Below are positions 6,023-15,542 of a DNA stretch of 15,542 nt, piece by piece. A model generated the notes under the pieces. That model was given only the letters and a program-made list of their open reading frames with translations. It had not been told where the DNA came from and made no database searches. This stretch comes from Nitrospirota bacterium (GTDB lineage Bacteria > Nitrospirota > Nitrospiria > Nitrospirales > Nitrospiraceae): the NCBI GenBank assembly GCA_004296865.1, contig SCVQ01000364.1, forward strand, positions 1 to 15,542, in the 5' to 3' direction. The position numbers and the translations under genes are program-made. Numbering within the stretch: position 1 is the stretch's first letter; every line of letters starts with the position of its first letter.

Positions 6023-6566
6023 TTGGTCCTTTGAACAGCTGCCGCGCGTAAGCCGCCGTGGCCGCCGTTTCCTTTCCTGTCAGGATCGGACCGATCCGCC
6101 CTTCTTCTTCCGATCCATCCAGCCGATAGAGCCCGCGCACCGCTTTCTCGAAGGCCTCCCGCAATGACCGGTCATCTGTCCCCTCTGAGCCGGCAGCGGC
6201 CAGATACCGGTGCAGGATTTCTGGTTCCGCCCAGGAATCATGGGTGAAGATGTAGATGGTGAGGCGTCGGTAACGGTCGCTCGGGTCCCCGGGCGTCGTC
6301 GGCTGGACTTTCATCTTGCCGAAATCCCGCGTCTCCCGGCCCACTTTCCGAAACCGCTCGATAAGGGTCTCGATGGCCGTGTCGCTGGTCCAGGCCGGCA
6401 CGTGGACCGCCACAGCGGTGCCCTCCTGCGACCCGATGCTGTACGGCGGGATGGAGCGATCGGGTCGGCTGAGAAACATCCCTCCCCAGATCAAGGCAAA
6501 GGAGCCGATGAAAACGCCCAGGGCCAACTTGACGAGGGTGTCGATTTTTTTCTTCGGCTGCGGCAT
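5910..6566 (-). CDS. Unknown membrane-anchored protein
   Basis: I do not recognise this 218-aa protein. It begins with a basic stretch (MPQPKKK), then one hydrophobic segment (about residues 10-32, LVKLALGVFIGSFALIWGGM), which looks like an N-terminal anchor with the rest outside the cytoplasm. The middle (about 45-180) is a soluble mixed alpha-beta domain with TAVAVHVPAWTSDTAIETLIERFRKVG and RLTIYIFTHDSW; no catalytic motif is evident. The last 35 residues are rich in G, P and S and are encoded in the overlap with the convergent dciA 3' end. The ATG at 6566 is supported by the positive-inside anchor; the ribosome binding site is weak. It follows gyrA on the same strand by 156 bases, so readthrough from gyrA is possible. 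Confidence 0.65.
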   Translation of the reverse strand: MPQPKKKIDTLVKLALGVFIGSFALIWGGMFLSRPDRSIPPYSIGSQEGTAVAVHVPAWTSDTAIETLIERFRKVGRETRDFGKMKVQPTTPGDPSDRYRRLTIYIFTHDSWAEPEILHRYLAAAGSEGTDDRSLREAFEKAVRGLYRLDGSEEEGRIGPILTGKETAATAAYARQLFKGPITSGVPASSEPPGSGAPPGETGPGPSPPSGGPSPRGL

Positions 6567-6703
6567 GTCGGACGTACTGTGTCGCGTGGTATCTGGCAGG
6601 CCATGGCCCGGTGGCTGAGACGCGATCAGCCTTCAGCAGTCAGCTTGGGCAGGCATGTGAAGTCCTCGGGAAAGAAGAACGAATTTATCCGAATGCTGAG
6701 AGC

Positions 6704-6722
6704 CGACCGCCGGCGGCGGTCG
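6704..6722 (-). terminator. Stem-loop directly after the gyrA stop
   Basis: Perfect arms CGACCGCC (6704-6711) and GGCGGTCG (6715-6722) with a 3-base loop start at the base next to the gyrA stop codon. No T-run follows on the minus strand, so it may stabilise the 3' end or act as an attenuator rather than a classic terminator. Confidence 0.35.
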
Positions 6723-9191
6723 TCAGTCGTCGTCCGCCTCGTCCCCGTTCTCGGCCTCGACGACCTCGGCAAGCCGCGCCACGCCCACCACACGGTCATC
6801 GGAACTGTCCAGCTCGATGATGCGGACGCCTTGCGTGTTCCGCCCAATCTCGCGGATATCGTCCACCTTGCAGCGGAGGACCTTGCCCTGCGCCGCCATG
6901 ATCATGATCTGGTCGTCGCCGCGCACTTGCAGGAAGCCGACCGCGAGCCCGTTTCTCTCCGTGGTCTTGACGCTGATGATGCCCTTGCCGGCCCGCCCCT
7001 GGATGCGATACTCGCTGACCGGGGTCCGCTTGCCGTAGCCGCCTTCGGTGATGGTCAGAATCGAGGTGGTGGAATCCGGCGTGATCGTTTCCATCCCGAT
7101 CACCTCGTTGCCTTCCTCCAGCGTGATGCCGCGCACCCCGTGGGCCGTGCGGCCCATGGGGCGGGCTTCCTCTTCCTTGAAGCGGATCACGATGCCCTGT
7201 TTCGTGCCGAGCAGGATCTCCCGCTGGCCGTCCGTGATCTCCACCCCGATCAGCTTGTCGCCCTGGTCCAGCGTGAGTGCGATGATGCCGCCCTGGCGCG
7301 GGTTCCCGTAGGCCGAGAGTTCCGTCTTCTTGATGATGCCCTGCTTGGTGGCCATGACGACGTAGCGGTCGTCGCGGAATTCCTTGACGGGCAGGGTGGC
7401 CGTGACTTTCTCGTCCCCCGCCAGCGCCAACAAATTGATCATGGCCTTGCCCTTGGCGGCCCGGCCGGCCTCGGGAATCTCGTGCACCTTCAGCCAGTAC
7501 ACTTTCCCCGCGTCCGTGAAGAACAGGAGATAATCGTGCGTCGAGGCCGTGAAGAGAGTCGCGACGAAGTCTTCATCCCGGATGCCCATGCCGATCTTGC
7601 CCTTGCCGCCGCGCCGCTGGGCCCGGTAGAGGGACACGGGATTACGCTTGATGTAGCCGGCGTGGGAGATCGTGACGGCGACCTCCTCCTGAGCGATCAG
7701 GTCCTCGATGCTGATCTCGGCTTCTTCCTTGACGATCTGCGTCCGTCGCTCGTCCTTGTAGGCCTCCTTGATGGCCAGCAGCTCGTCCTTGATGATCTTG
7801 CGGACCAACGCCTCGCTCGCCAGGATGGACCGGAGGTATTCCATCTTCTTGAGCACGTCCTGATATTCCTCGATCAACTTGTTGCGCTCAAGCTGGGTCA
7901 GGCGCTGCAGCTTCATGTCCAGGATGGCGTTGGCTTGGATCTCCGTCAGCCGGAACTGCCGCATGAGGCCCGCACGCGCCACCTCGGGGGACTGGGACCT
8001 CCGGATCAACTGGATCACCGCATCCAGGTTGTCGATCGCGATCTTGAGGCCTTCCAGGATATGGGCCCGTTCCTCGGCCTTGCGCAGTTCGTAGGCGGTG
8101 CGGCGGATGACGACCTCGCGCCGGTGCTCGATGAACGCCTCCAGGATCTGCTTGAGGTTCAACACCTCCGGCCGGTTGTGGACCAGGGCCAGCATGATGA
8201 CGCCGAAGGTAGTCTGGAGCTGCGTGTGCTTGTAGAGGTTGTTGAGCACGATCAGCGGGATGTCGCCCTTCTTGATCTCGATGACCACGCGCACGCCATC
8301 GCGGTCCGACTCGTCGCGCAGGTCCGAGATGCCCTCGATCTTCTTGTCCCGGATCAGCTCCGCGATCTTCTCGATGAGCCGGGCCTTGTTGACCTGGTAG
8401 GGGATCTCCGTGACGATCAGACGGTCGCGGTCGGTCCGCTCGTCGGTCTCGACGTTCACTTTGGCGCGCAACGTGAGCAAGCCGCGTCCGGTCGTATAGG
8501 CATCCTTGATGCCCTGCGTCCCATAGATGAACGCGGCGGTCGGGAAATCCGGCCCCGGGATCGCTTTCATGAGTTGGGGGATCGTGATGTCCGGATTGTC
8601 GAGGAGCAGGACTAACCCGGCCACCACCTCGCCGATGTTGTGCGTCGGAATGTTGGTGGCATAGCCGACCGCGATCCCGCCGGCGCCGTTGACGAGCAGG
8701 TTGGGGACTTTGGCCGGCAGCACCAGCGGCTCGGTGCGCGACTCGTCGTAGTTCGGGCCGAAATCGACCGTCTCCTTGTCGATGTCGGCCAGCATCTCCT
8801 CGGCCAGCCTCGTGAGCCTGGCCTCGGTGTAGCGCATGGCGGCCGGTGGATCGCCGTCCACCGACCCATAATTGCCCTGGCCGTCCACGAGCGGATAGCG
8901 CATGTTGAACCCCTGCGCCATCCGGACCTGCGTGTCGTAGATCGCCGAGTCGCCGTGGGGATGGTAATTACCCATGATCTCGCCGACGATCTTGGCCGAC
9001 TTGCGGTAGGCCCGGTTGTGGGCCAGGCCCATCTCGTTCATGCCGTAGAGAATCCGCCGGTGGACAGGCTTCAGGCCGTCCCGCACGTCCGGCAGCGCGC
9101 GTCCCACAATCACGCTCATCGCGTAATCGAGGTAGGACGAGCGCATCTCGTCCTCAATGGCAATCTGAGTCAGGCGTTCATCAATCGGCAT
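6723..9191 (-). CDS. gyrA: DNA gyrase subunit A
   Basis: Breakage-reunion subunit of DNA gyrase (822 aa), which with GyrB introduces negative supercoils using ATP. The N-terminal part has [21 protein letters not shown], the quinolone-determining segment [11 protein letters not shown] with Ser82 and Asp86 (the usual sensitive-type residues), and the catalytic tyrosine in AMRYTEARL (Tyr121). The GyrA box QRRGGKG lies at 525-531, which separates it from ParC. Beta-pinwheel repeats follow, each with a G-x-hydrophobic-R/K pattern, and the tail is acidic (ENGDEADDD). The ATG at 9191 gives the standard [16 protein letters not shown] start. It is downstream of gyrB with a 93-base spacer holding a palindromic repeat. 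A stem-loop touches its stop codon. Confidence 0.98.
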   Translation of the reverse strand: MPIDERLTQIAIEDEMRSSYLDYAMSVIVGRALPDVRDGLKPVHRRILYGMNEMGLAHNRAYRKSAKIVGEIMGNYHPHGDSAIYDTQVRMAQGFNMRYPLVDGQGNYGSVDGDPPAAMRYTEARLTRLAEEMLADIDKETVDFGPNYDESRTEPLVLPAKVPNLLVNGAGGIAVGYATNIPTHNIGEVVAGLVLLLDNPDITIPQLMKAIPGPDFPTAAFIYGTQGIKDAYTTGRGLLTLRAKVNVETDERTDRDRLIVTEIPYQVNKARLIEKIAELIRDKKIEGISDLRDESDRDGVRVVIEIKKGDIPLIVLNNLYKHTQLQTTFGVIMLALVHNRPEVLNLKQILEAFIEHRREVVIRRTAYELRKAEERAHILEGLKIAIDNLDAVIQLIRRSQSPEVARAGLMRQFRLTEIQANAILDMKLQRLTQLERNKLIEEYQDVLKKMEYLRSILASEALVRKIIKDELLAIKEAYKDERRTQIVKEEAEISIEDLIAQEEVAVTISHAGYIKRNPVSLYRAQRRGGKGKIGMGIRDEDFVATLFTASTHDYLLFFTDAGKVYWLKVHEIPEAGRAAKGKAMINLLALAGDEKVTATLPVKEFRDDRYVVMATKQGIIKKTELSAYGNPRQGGIIALTLDQGDKLIGVEITDGQREILLGTKQGIVIRFKEEEARPMGRTAHGVRGITLEEGNEVIGMETITPDSTTSILTITEGGYGKRTPVSEYRIQGRAGKGIISVKTTERNGLAVGFLQVRGDDQIMIMAAQGKVLRCKVDDIREIGRNTQGVRIIELDSSDDRVVGVARLAEVVEAENGDEADDD

Positions 9192-9202
9192 GAAGGCTCC
9201 TG

Positions 9203-9284
9203 TAAGAGCTTATGGCAGATGGCGTATGGCCAGAGAAAAGCGCGGCCCTCTGCTCTTGCCATAAGCTATAGGCTATCCGCTCCG
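9203..9284. repeat. Palindromic intergenic repeat, gyrB-gyrA spacer
   Basis: Perfect 11-base arms AGCTTATGGCA (9207-9217) and TGCCATAAGCT (9257-9267) enclose a second pairing, CAGAG (9231-9235) with CTCTG (9248-9252). The distal end reads AAGCTATAGGCTAT. The vocabulary (GCTAT, AGGCTAT, TATGGC) is shared with the repeat in the gyrB-dnaN spacer, so both look like members of one small repeat family. Confidence 0.6.
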
Positions 9285-11795
<2,511 letters not shown>

Positions 11796-11798
11796 TCA

Positions 11799-11852
11799 AG
11801 GCTATGGGCAATAGGCTATTGGGTCCGTTATTGAACCGTACGCCCATAGCCT
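11799..11852. repeat. Palindromic intergenic repeat, dnaN-gyrB spacer
   Basis: Perfect 11-base arms AGGCTATGGGC (11799-11809) and GCCCATAGCCT (11842-11852) flank a 32-base interior that includes ATAGGCTATT. GCCTCTAGCCTC follows just outside. The words AGGCTAT, TATGG and CCATA recur in the gyrB-gyrA spacer. It fills almost the whole gap between the two genes. Confidence 0.6.
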
Positions 11853-11872
11853 ATCGCCTCGTGCCTCTAGCC

Positions 11873-13015
11873 TCAAACTTTGATCGGCATCACCACGCAG
11901 GTGAAGCCCGCGTTGCCCGGTTCACGCACCAGGCAAGGACTCAGCGGGTTGTCCATCTGCAGGGAGACCGCTTCACCGTCCATGACTCCCAACACATCCA
12001 ACAGATACCGGGCGTTGAAGCCGGTCGTCAGGGTCTCGCCTTTGTACTGGGCCGCCAGTTCCTCGGTCGCCTCGCCGAAGTCCGGGTTGCTGGAGAACAA
12101 CGTCATCTTGCCGGATGCGAGCGTGAGCTTCACGGCATTCGTTTTGTCCCGCGAGAGCACGGCGACGCGGCGCAGCGCGCCCTCCAGTTCCACCCGGTCC
12201 ACGCTGACTTTCTTGTCCTGCTCTTTCTCCTTCGGAATGACCTGCTGATAGTTCGGGTAGTTCCCTTCCATCAGCCGCGAGGTCAGGAGCAGGCCGCTCT
12301 TGCGAAAGATCATGAGATTTTTGGTGAAGCCGATCAGCGGCTCGCCGTCTCCTTCTTCGAGCAGGCGGCGCATCTCGAAGGCGGCCTTTTTGGGAATGAT
12401 CGCCTTGATCTCCTTCGGAGCCTCCTTCGCGGCGTCCTTGCCATTCGCCAAAGCCATGTCCTGCTCCGCTAGGGCCAGGCGATGCCCGTCCGTCCCAACC
12501 AGCCGCAGGGTGGTTTTCTTCTCCGAGGAGATGAGGGTCACCAGCAGCCCGTTCAGGATGTAGCGGGCGTCATTGTCCCCCACCGCGAAGAGGGTCTTGC
12601 GGATCAGTTCCAGCAGCCCCGCACCGGTCAAGGGGGTGAGGCCCTCACGCTCGATCGACGGCAACGCCGGATAGTCGCTGCCCGGCAGGCCGACGATCTT
12701 GAATTGACTTTTCCCGGACCGGATCGTCGCCCAGTTGTTCTCTCCGACGGTGAGTTCGACCTCGCCGGCGGGCAGCTCCTTCAAGATCTCGAAGACCTTG
12801 CGGGCCGACAACGTGACGGAGCCCGGCTCTTGCACCGTGGCCTTGTAGAGCCCGCGCATGCCGATCTCCAGGTCTGTGGCCGTGACATCGACGCCCTCCG
12901 GCTTGGCTTCCAGCAGGATGTTGGAGAGCTGGGGCATGGTGTTTCGCTTCTCTACCACGCCCTGCACGCGCTGGAGTGCGGTCAACAGTTCGTCCCTGGT
13001 AATTCGTAGCTTCAT
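11873..13015 (-). CDS. dnaN: DNA polymerase III beta subunit (sliding clamp)
   Basis: Processivity clamp of 380 aa that dimerises around DNA and tethers the polymerase. It starts MKLRITRDELLTALQRVQGVVEKRNTMPQLSNILLEA as typical clamps do. The three similar domains can be followed, with YILNGLLVTL and RLVGTDGHRLAL in domain 2 and FNARYLLDVLGVMDGEAVSLQMDNPLSPCLVRE in domain 3. It ends in VVMPIKV, the conserved C-terminal strand lining the partner-binding pocket. The start at 13015 has GAGGAG about 10 bases upstream. It follows dnaA by 36 bases, so the two are probably cotranscribed. Confidence 0.97.
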   Translation of the reverse strand: MKLRITRDELLTALQRVQGVVEKRNTMPQLSNILLEAKPEGVDVTATDLEIGMRGLYKATVQEPGSVTLSARKVFEILKELPAGEVELTVGENNWATIRSGKSQFKIVGLPGSDYPALPSIEREGLTPLTGAGLLELIRKTLFAVGDNDARYILNGLLVTLISSEKKTTLRLVGTDGHRLALAEQDMALANGKDAAKEAPKEIKAIIPKKAAFEMRRLLEEGDGEPLIGFTKNLMIFRKSGLLLTSRLMEGNYPNYQQVIPKEKEQDKKVSVDRVELEGALRRVAVLSRDKTNAVKLTLASGKMTLFSSNPDFGEATEELAAQYKGETLTTGFNARYLLDVLGVMDGEAVSLQMDNPLSPCLVREPGNAGFTCVVMPIKV

Positions 13016-13051
13016 CGGGCGGTCTCTCCTCTGCTAGGCTTGTTCCGCATC

Positions 13052-14407
13052 CTACCCCTTCGTAATCTGGGCCTTCAGGCTCTCCAAGGTCGGCTTGAGG
13101 GTCGCATCCGTCTGAAGAGCCTTGGTGATCTGCTTGCAGGCATGAATGATCGTCGTGTGGTCTTTGCCCCCGAAATGACGCCCGATCTCCGGGAAGGAGG
13201 CGTCCGTCATCTCCCGGCAGAGATACATGGCGATCTGTCTCGGATGGACCAGTGTCTTGCTCCGGCGCCGGCTTTTCAGTTCGGCGATTTTGACGTGAAA
13301 GCGCGTGGCCACCGCTTCCTCGATGTCGTCCATCGCGATGATTTTCTTCTTCTCGCCGATGATGTCGCGCAGGACGTTTCGGGCCATGTCCAGCGTGATG
13401 GCCTGGCCGGTCAGCGAGGAATAGGCACCCAGCCGGACCAACGACCCTTCGAGTTCCCGGATGTTGTTCTTCATATTCGTAGCCAGGAACTGCACGACGT
13501 CGTCAGACAACCCCATCCCTTCGTCGTCGGACTTCTTGCGCAGGATGGCAATGCGCGTCTCCACGTCGGGCTGCTGCAGGTCCGCGATCAAGCCCCACTC
13601 GAACCGCGAGCGGAGACGCTCTTCCATATCGGGCATTTCCTTGGGAAAGCGGTCGCTGGACAAGACAATCTGCTTCCGAGCCTCATAGAGCGTGTTGAAG
13701 GTATGGAAGAACTCCTCCTGCGTACGCTCCTTCCCGGCCAGGAACTGCACGTCATCGACCAGCAACATGTCGATGTTCCGGTAGCGCTTCCGCAAGTCGA
13801 TCATCTTGTCGTAGCGAATGGAGTTGATCACCTCGTTGGTGAATTGCTCTGTCGTGACGTAGGCGATCTTCAGGTCGGAGTGTTCCGCCACGTGGTTCCC
13901 GATGGCATTCAAGAGGTGCGTCTTACCCAGCCCGACGCCGCCGTAGATGAACAGAGGGTTATAGGCTTTCGCCGGCGCGTCCGCGACGGCCCGACTCGCG
14001 GCATGGGCAAATTGATTACTGGCCCCAACGACAAAGCTCTTGAACGTATACTTGGGGTTCAGCGGAACGGTCCGGCGGGGACGGCCGATTTGCGCACTGC
14101 GATTCGATGGGGCGAATCCCGGAATCGGATCAGCAGGTAGCGCCACACGGGGGGAAGGCTTTTCACCGCCCACAAAGGATACATCCACATTTCTTCCCCC
14201 TCGTGAGGTTGCCAATGCTTCCGCGATGAGACCCGGATAGTTTTTGTCTATCCATTCGCCAAAGAACCTATTAGGAACCTCAATACGCGCACTTACATCA
14301 TCAATGTCCTGAAGACGAGCAGGAACAAACCACGTATCAAAAACCTGTTTAGGGACTTTGGCTTCAATGTAAGCCAGCGCCGCTTCCCAAACAGTTCCGA
14401 TACCCAT
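13052..14407 (-). CDS. dnaA: Chromosomal replication initiator DnaA
   Basis: Origin-binding AAA+ ATPase, 451 aa. Domain I is VWEAALAYIEAKVPKQVFDTWF (about 6-27), and a short variable linker covers about 85-115. The AAA+ core has Walker A GGVGLGKT (156-163) and Walker B LLVDDVQFL (215-223). Domain IV ends with the DNA-binding signature GGKDHTTIIHACKQI (413-427). The ATG at 14407 was chosen because GGAGG lies 9 bases upstream and domain I follows at the usual distance. The frame is open to 14476, but that extension (starting MMEKIGSIS) runs over DnaA boxes and is unlikely to be translated. A perfect DnaA box and a near match sit just upstream, so negative autoregulation is likely. It leads the dnaA-dnaN-gyrB-gyrA series. 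Confidence 0.98.
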   Translation of the reverse strand: MGIGTVWEAALAYIEAKVPKQVFDTWFVPARLQDIDDVSARIEVPNRFFGEWIDKNYPGLIAEALATSRGGRNVDVSFVGGEKPSPRVALPADPIPGFAPSNRSAQIGRPRRTVPLNPKYTFKSFVVGASNQFAHAASRAVADAPAKAYNPLFIYGGVGLGKTHLLNAIGNHVAEHSDLKIAYVTTEQFTNEVINSIRYDKMIDLRKRYRNIDMLLVDDVQFLAGKERTQEEFFHTFNTLYEARKQIVLSSDRFPKEMPDMEERLRSRFEWGLIADLQQPDVETRIAILRKKSDDEGMGLSDDVVQFLATNMKNNIRELEGSLVRLGAYSSLTGQAITLDMARNVLRDIIGEKKKIIAMDDIEEAVATRFHVKIAELKSRRRSKTLVHPRQIAMYLCREMTDASFPEIGRHFGGKDHTTIIHACKQITKALQTDATLKPTLESLKAQITKG

Positions 14408-14423
14408 GACGGAAAACCTCCAG

Positions 14424-14445
14424 TTATTCACAGCCTTATTAACAC
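14424..14445 (+). promoter_or_regulatory. Two tandem DnaA boxes in the dnaA leader
   Basis: TTATTCACA (14424-14432) matches the TTATNCACA consensus fully. TTATTAACA (14437-14445) differs at one position. They have the same orientation, 13 bases apart, just upstream of the dnaA ribosome binding site, where bound DnaA could repress its own gene. Confidence 0.7.
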
Positions 14446-14663
14446 CTGTTGATATACTTCCTATCTTTTCCATCACTCCTTAAAACGAGAAATCTGTTCC
14501 TGTGGTCAACCTCAAAAGATTTGGATAGTGGGGACTCATCTGCTTCTCCAGCGACACCATACCGTTCACAGGTTAATTTCACCTCTTCCACCACCCATCA
14601 GACTGTTTCCTATGAATCACCCATCATCATATCGATCTTACTGCCCTCTATAAACAACGCCTT

Positions 14664-14711
14664 ACAGGGCGATAACAGATTTCACAGGGCCTACTCCTAT
14701 TCCTACTACTC
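14664..14711 (+). other. Candidate DnaA-trio unwinding element with two ACAGGGC repeats
   Basis: ACAGGGC occurs at 14664-14670 and again at 14684-14690, exactly 20 bases apart (about two helical turns). The second is part of TTTCACAGGGC, a weak DnaA box plus a GC clamp. Directly after it come seven triplets with first base C or T and central T: CTA four times, CTC twice, TTC once (14691-14711). In the known basal unwinding system of Bacillus subtilis, a DnaA box, a short GC stretch and 3'-[G/A]A[T/C]-5' trios follow in this order. Four of the seven triplets match strictly; three have C instead of A or G at the third place. Confidence 0.55.
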
Positions 14712-14758
14712 CGATGTTTCTCTATGACAAACAATTTACAAGAAGAAGTAGCACCCAT

Positions 14759-15016
14759 CTATAACGCGACTACAGCATCAGCTTCGAGGATCATGCGCAA
14801 GACATCTTGATACGATACAGTCGGAAAAGATGGAGTCACACTTCTCGATAATGCATCCTCAGAAAGTGCATAGACTTGAGCTGCCGGAACTCGGGAAGAT
14901 GCAACAGCCTCATGGATCAGGACAACCGACGTCTCCTGATGAGGAGAAGATGTCTTGAGGAGACTCGGAGCGAATTGTGATGGGTCCTTACCGACCAGAT
15001 AAAGAACTTTTCTCAC
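14759..15016 (-). CDS. DsrH/TusB-like sulfur-relay protein
   Basis: Small protein of 85 aa from the GTG at 15016 (VRKVLYLVGKDPSQF), ending with VSYQDVLRMILEADAVVAL. That end corresponds to the closing S-Y-x-D segment of DsrH/TusB proteins. In known systems TusB/DsrH forms a heterohexamer with TusC/DsrF and TusD/DsrE that passes persulfide sulfur between carriers. No cysteine is present, so the sulfur-binding Cys known from DsrH of sulfur oxidisers is missing. The start is uncertain: a TTG at 15037 in the same frame would overlap the upstream gene by 11 bases, whereas the GTG has GGGGG 4 bases before it and begins right where homologous proteins do. It is the third gene of a minus-strand dsrEFH-type series, and its stop borders the origin region. 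Confidence 0.65.
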   Translation of the reverse strand: MRKVLYLVGKDPSQFAPSLLKTSSPHQETSVVLIHEAVASSRVPAAQVYALSEDALSRSVTPSFPTVSYQDVLRMILEADAVVAL

Positions 15017-15026
15017 GAGGCCCCCG

Positions 15027-15371
15027 TCAGAATACAAGCACGCGGTCCGATTCAGCGATCAATGCTGCGATCTCCAGAGGAGGCAATTCCCTGGTTATAA
15101 AGCCAGACGCAAAGGAAAATTCTGAGCAGGCCCCCGATGATACGACAAAAGGAATTTCTAACTGTTTTAAGGAAGGAAGATACTTTTCTAAGATGTCTCC
15201 ATCCATGATGTCCTCAGTGTCCTCCGAGAGCAGCAGAGGAGCCCGGTCAAGAAGGGCAATCGTCAACGGATTTTCTCCGGTGCTTAATCCCAGCGCAATA
15301 CGCAATGCCTCAACGGCACGGTGCGTTTTCAGAGGGTCCTCACGGATCACCACGACGATACTGAGGGCCAT
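15027..15371 (-). CDS. DsrF/TusC-like sulfur-relay protein
   Basis: Predicted 114-aa DsrE/F superfamily protein. It begins with a hydrophobic strand (ALSIVVVIREDP), then a helix (THRAVEALRIALGLS) and LTIALLDRAPLLL. Next comes a helix-rich middle, IPFVVSSGACSEF with a single Cys82, and a final SDRVLVF strand, the Rossmann-like order of the family. Its order, second in a series with a DsrE-like gene before and a DsrH-like gene after, supports the DsrF/TusC role. The upstream gene ends 21 bases before its ATG, and the downstream GTG lies about 10 bases after its stop, so the genes are probably one operon. No strong ribosome binding site is visible. Specific function (tRNA thiolation relay or dissimilatory sulfur metabolism) cannot be told from this sequence. 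Confidence 0.7.
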   Translation of the reverse strand: MALSIVVVIREDPLKTHRAVEALRIALGLSTGENPLTIALLDRAPLLLSEDTEDIMDGDILEKYLPSLKQLEIPFVVSSGACSEFSFASGFITRELPPLEIAALIAESDRVLVF

Positions 15372-15392
15372 AAGTCACTCATGAGGCCCGGT

Positions 15393-15542
15393 TTAGTTGA
15401 AGGCGACGAATCGATCACAACCGTTGATGATGTTCGACAAGACAACCAGACCGCACAACGTGATTTCCTTTTCAAGATGATCCGTAGGGACATGGTGCCG
15501 CTGGCACCCGTACGCACAGACAAAAAATTTTACCCCAGAAGC
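15393..15542 (-). CDS. DsrE/TusD-like protein, C-terminal part (cut by window edge)
   Basis: The minus strand is open from the right edge to a TAA at 15393-15395, giving the last 49 residues of a protein. The sequence GVKFFVCAYGCQRHHVP, then GLVVLSNIINGCDRFVAFN follows the C-terminal pattern of DsrE/TusD: a V-C segment, R-x-x-V-P, then a G-L-x-x-L helix and a closing C-D-R-x-x-x-F strand. The Cys in FFVC lies where the sulfur-accepting cysteine of TusD/DsrE is expected. The start lies beyond 15542. It would be the first gene of the dsrEFH-type series next to the origin. Four cysteines occur in the visible part. Confidence 0.65.
   Translation of the reverse strand, partial: ASGVKFFVCAYGCQRHHVPTDHLEKEITLCGLVVLSNIINGCDRFVAFN

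Larger units (their letters stand above)
14408..14758. other. Probable chromosomal replication origin (oriC)
   Basis: Gene-free, A/T-richer spacer between dnaA and the dsr-like genes. It contains a perfect TTATNCACA box (TTATTCACA, 14424-14432) and a one-mismatch neighbour 13 bases on (TTATTAACA, 14437-14445). The short motif CACAGG recurs at 14567-14572 and 14683-14688, and on the minus strand at 14499-14504. Next to the last copy, GGGC (14687-14690) is followed by a pyrimidine triplet run (14691-14711) resembling a DnaA-trio unwinding element. The position upstream of dnaA is the classic one for oriC. Identification is by pattern, not by experiment or skew calculation. Confidence 0.75.

Noticed and set aside
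6210..8615. Open frame of 801 codons on the + strand, antisense to gyrA
   Set aside because: It mirrors the codon bias of gyrA on the opposite strand; the translation is rich in D, L, R and H with no domain pattern, and gyrA is certain.
14408..14476. A 23-residue N-terminal extension of DnaA
   Set aside because: It runs over DnaA boxes; GGAGG and the conserved domain I start both point to 14407.

Overview
This is a bacterial chromosome segment of moderately high G+C that contains the replication origin. I think it most likely comes from Nitrospirota (Nitrospira-like). That rests on the uninterrupted dnaA-dnaN-gyrB-gyrA order without recF, the general look of the proteins, and a DsrE/F/H-type sulfur-relay cluster beside the origin. 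It is an impression from memory, not a database result.

Left part (1-3300): an Ada-like AraC/alkyltransferase fusion on the + strand converges with a minus-strand group. In transcription order that group is smpB, a structured spacer of about 310 bases, a small BamE/SmpA-like lipoprotein, and a ferredoxin/metallo-beta-lactamase-fold gene. The last gene is broken by one frameshift and one amber codon.

Middle (3260-5130): a compact, more A/T-rich restriction-modification cassette sits between smpB and dciA. A PD-(D/E)XK endonuclease (+) and a beta-order amino-methyltransferase with an N-terminal winged helix (-) converge and overlap by 19 bases. The methyltransferase has a near-ideal promoter whose 17-base spacer is a palindrome, and the predicted transcript is leaderless. 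This is probably a transferred island.

Replication block (5500-14760): dciA (DUF721, helicase loader) on the + strand overlaps tail-to-tail an unknown membrane-anchored protein. Then come gyrA, gyrB, dnaN and dnaA, all on the minus strand and transcribed away from the origin. Related palindromic repeats occupy both spacers around gyrB. The spacer upstream of dnaA (14408-14758) carries DnaA boxes, repeated CACAGG motifs and a DnaA-trio-like triplet run, so I read it as oriC.

Right end (14759-15542): three DsrE/F/H (TusD/C/B)-like genes on the minus strand, the first cut by the window edge.

I do not see a wholly new multi-gene system. The most informative signals are the architecture of the methyltransferase promoter, the oriC with its trio element, the structured untranslated regions beside smpB and dciA, the two-lesion pseudogene and the palindromic repeats around gyrB.
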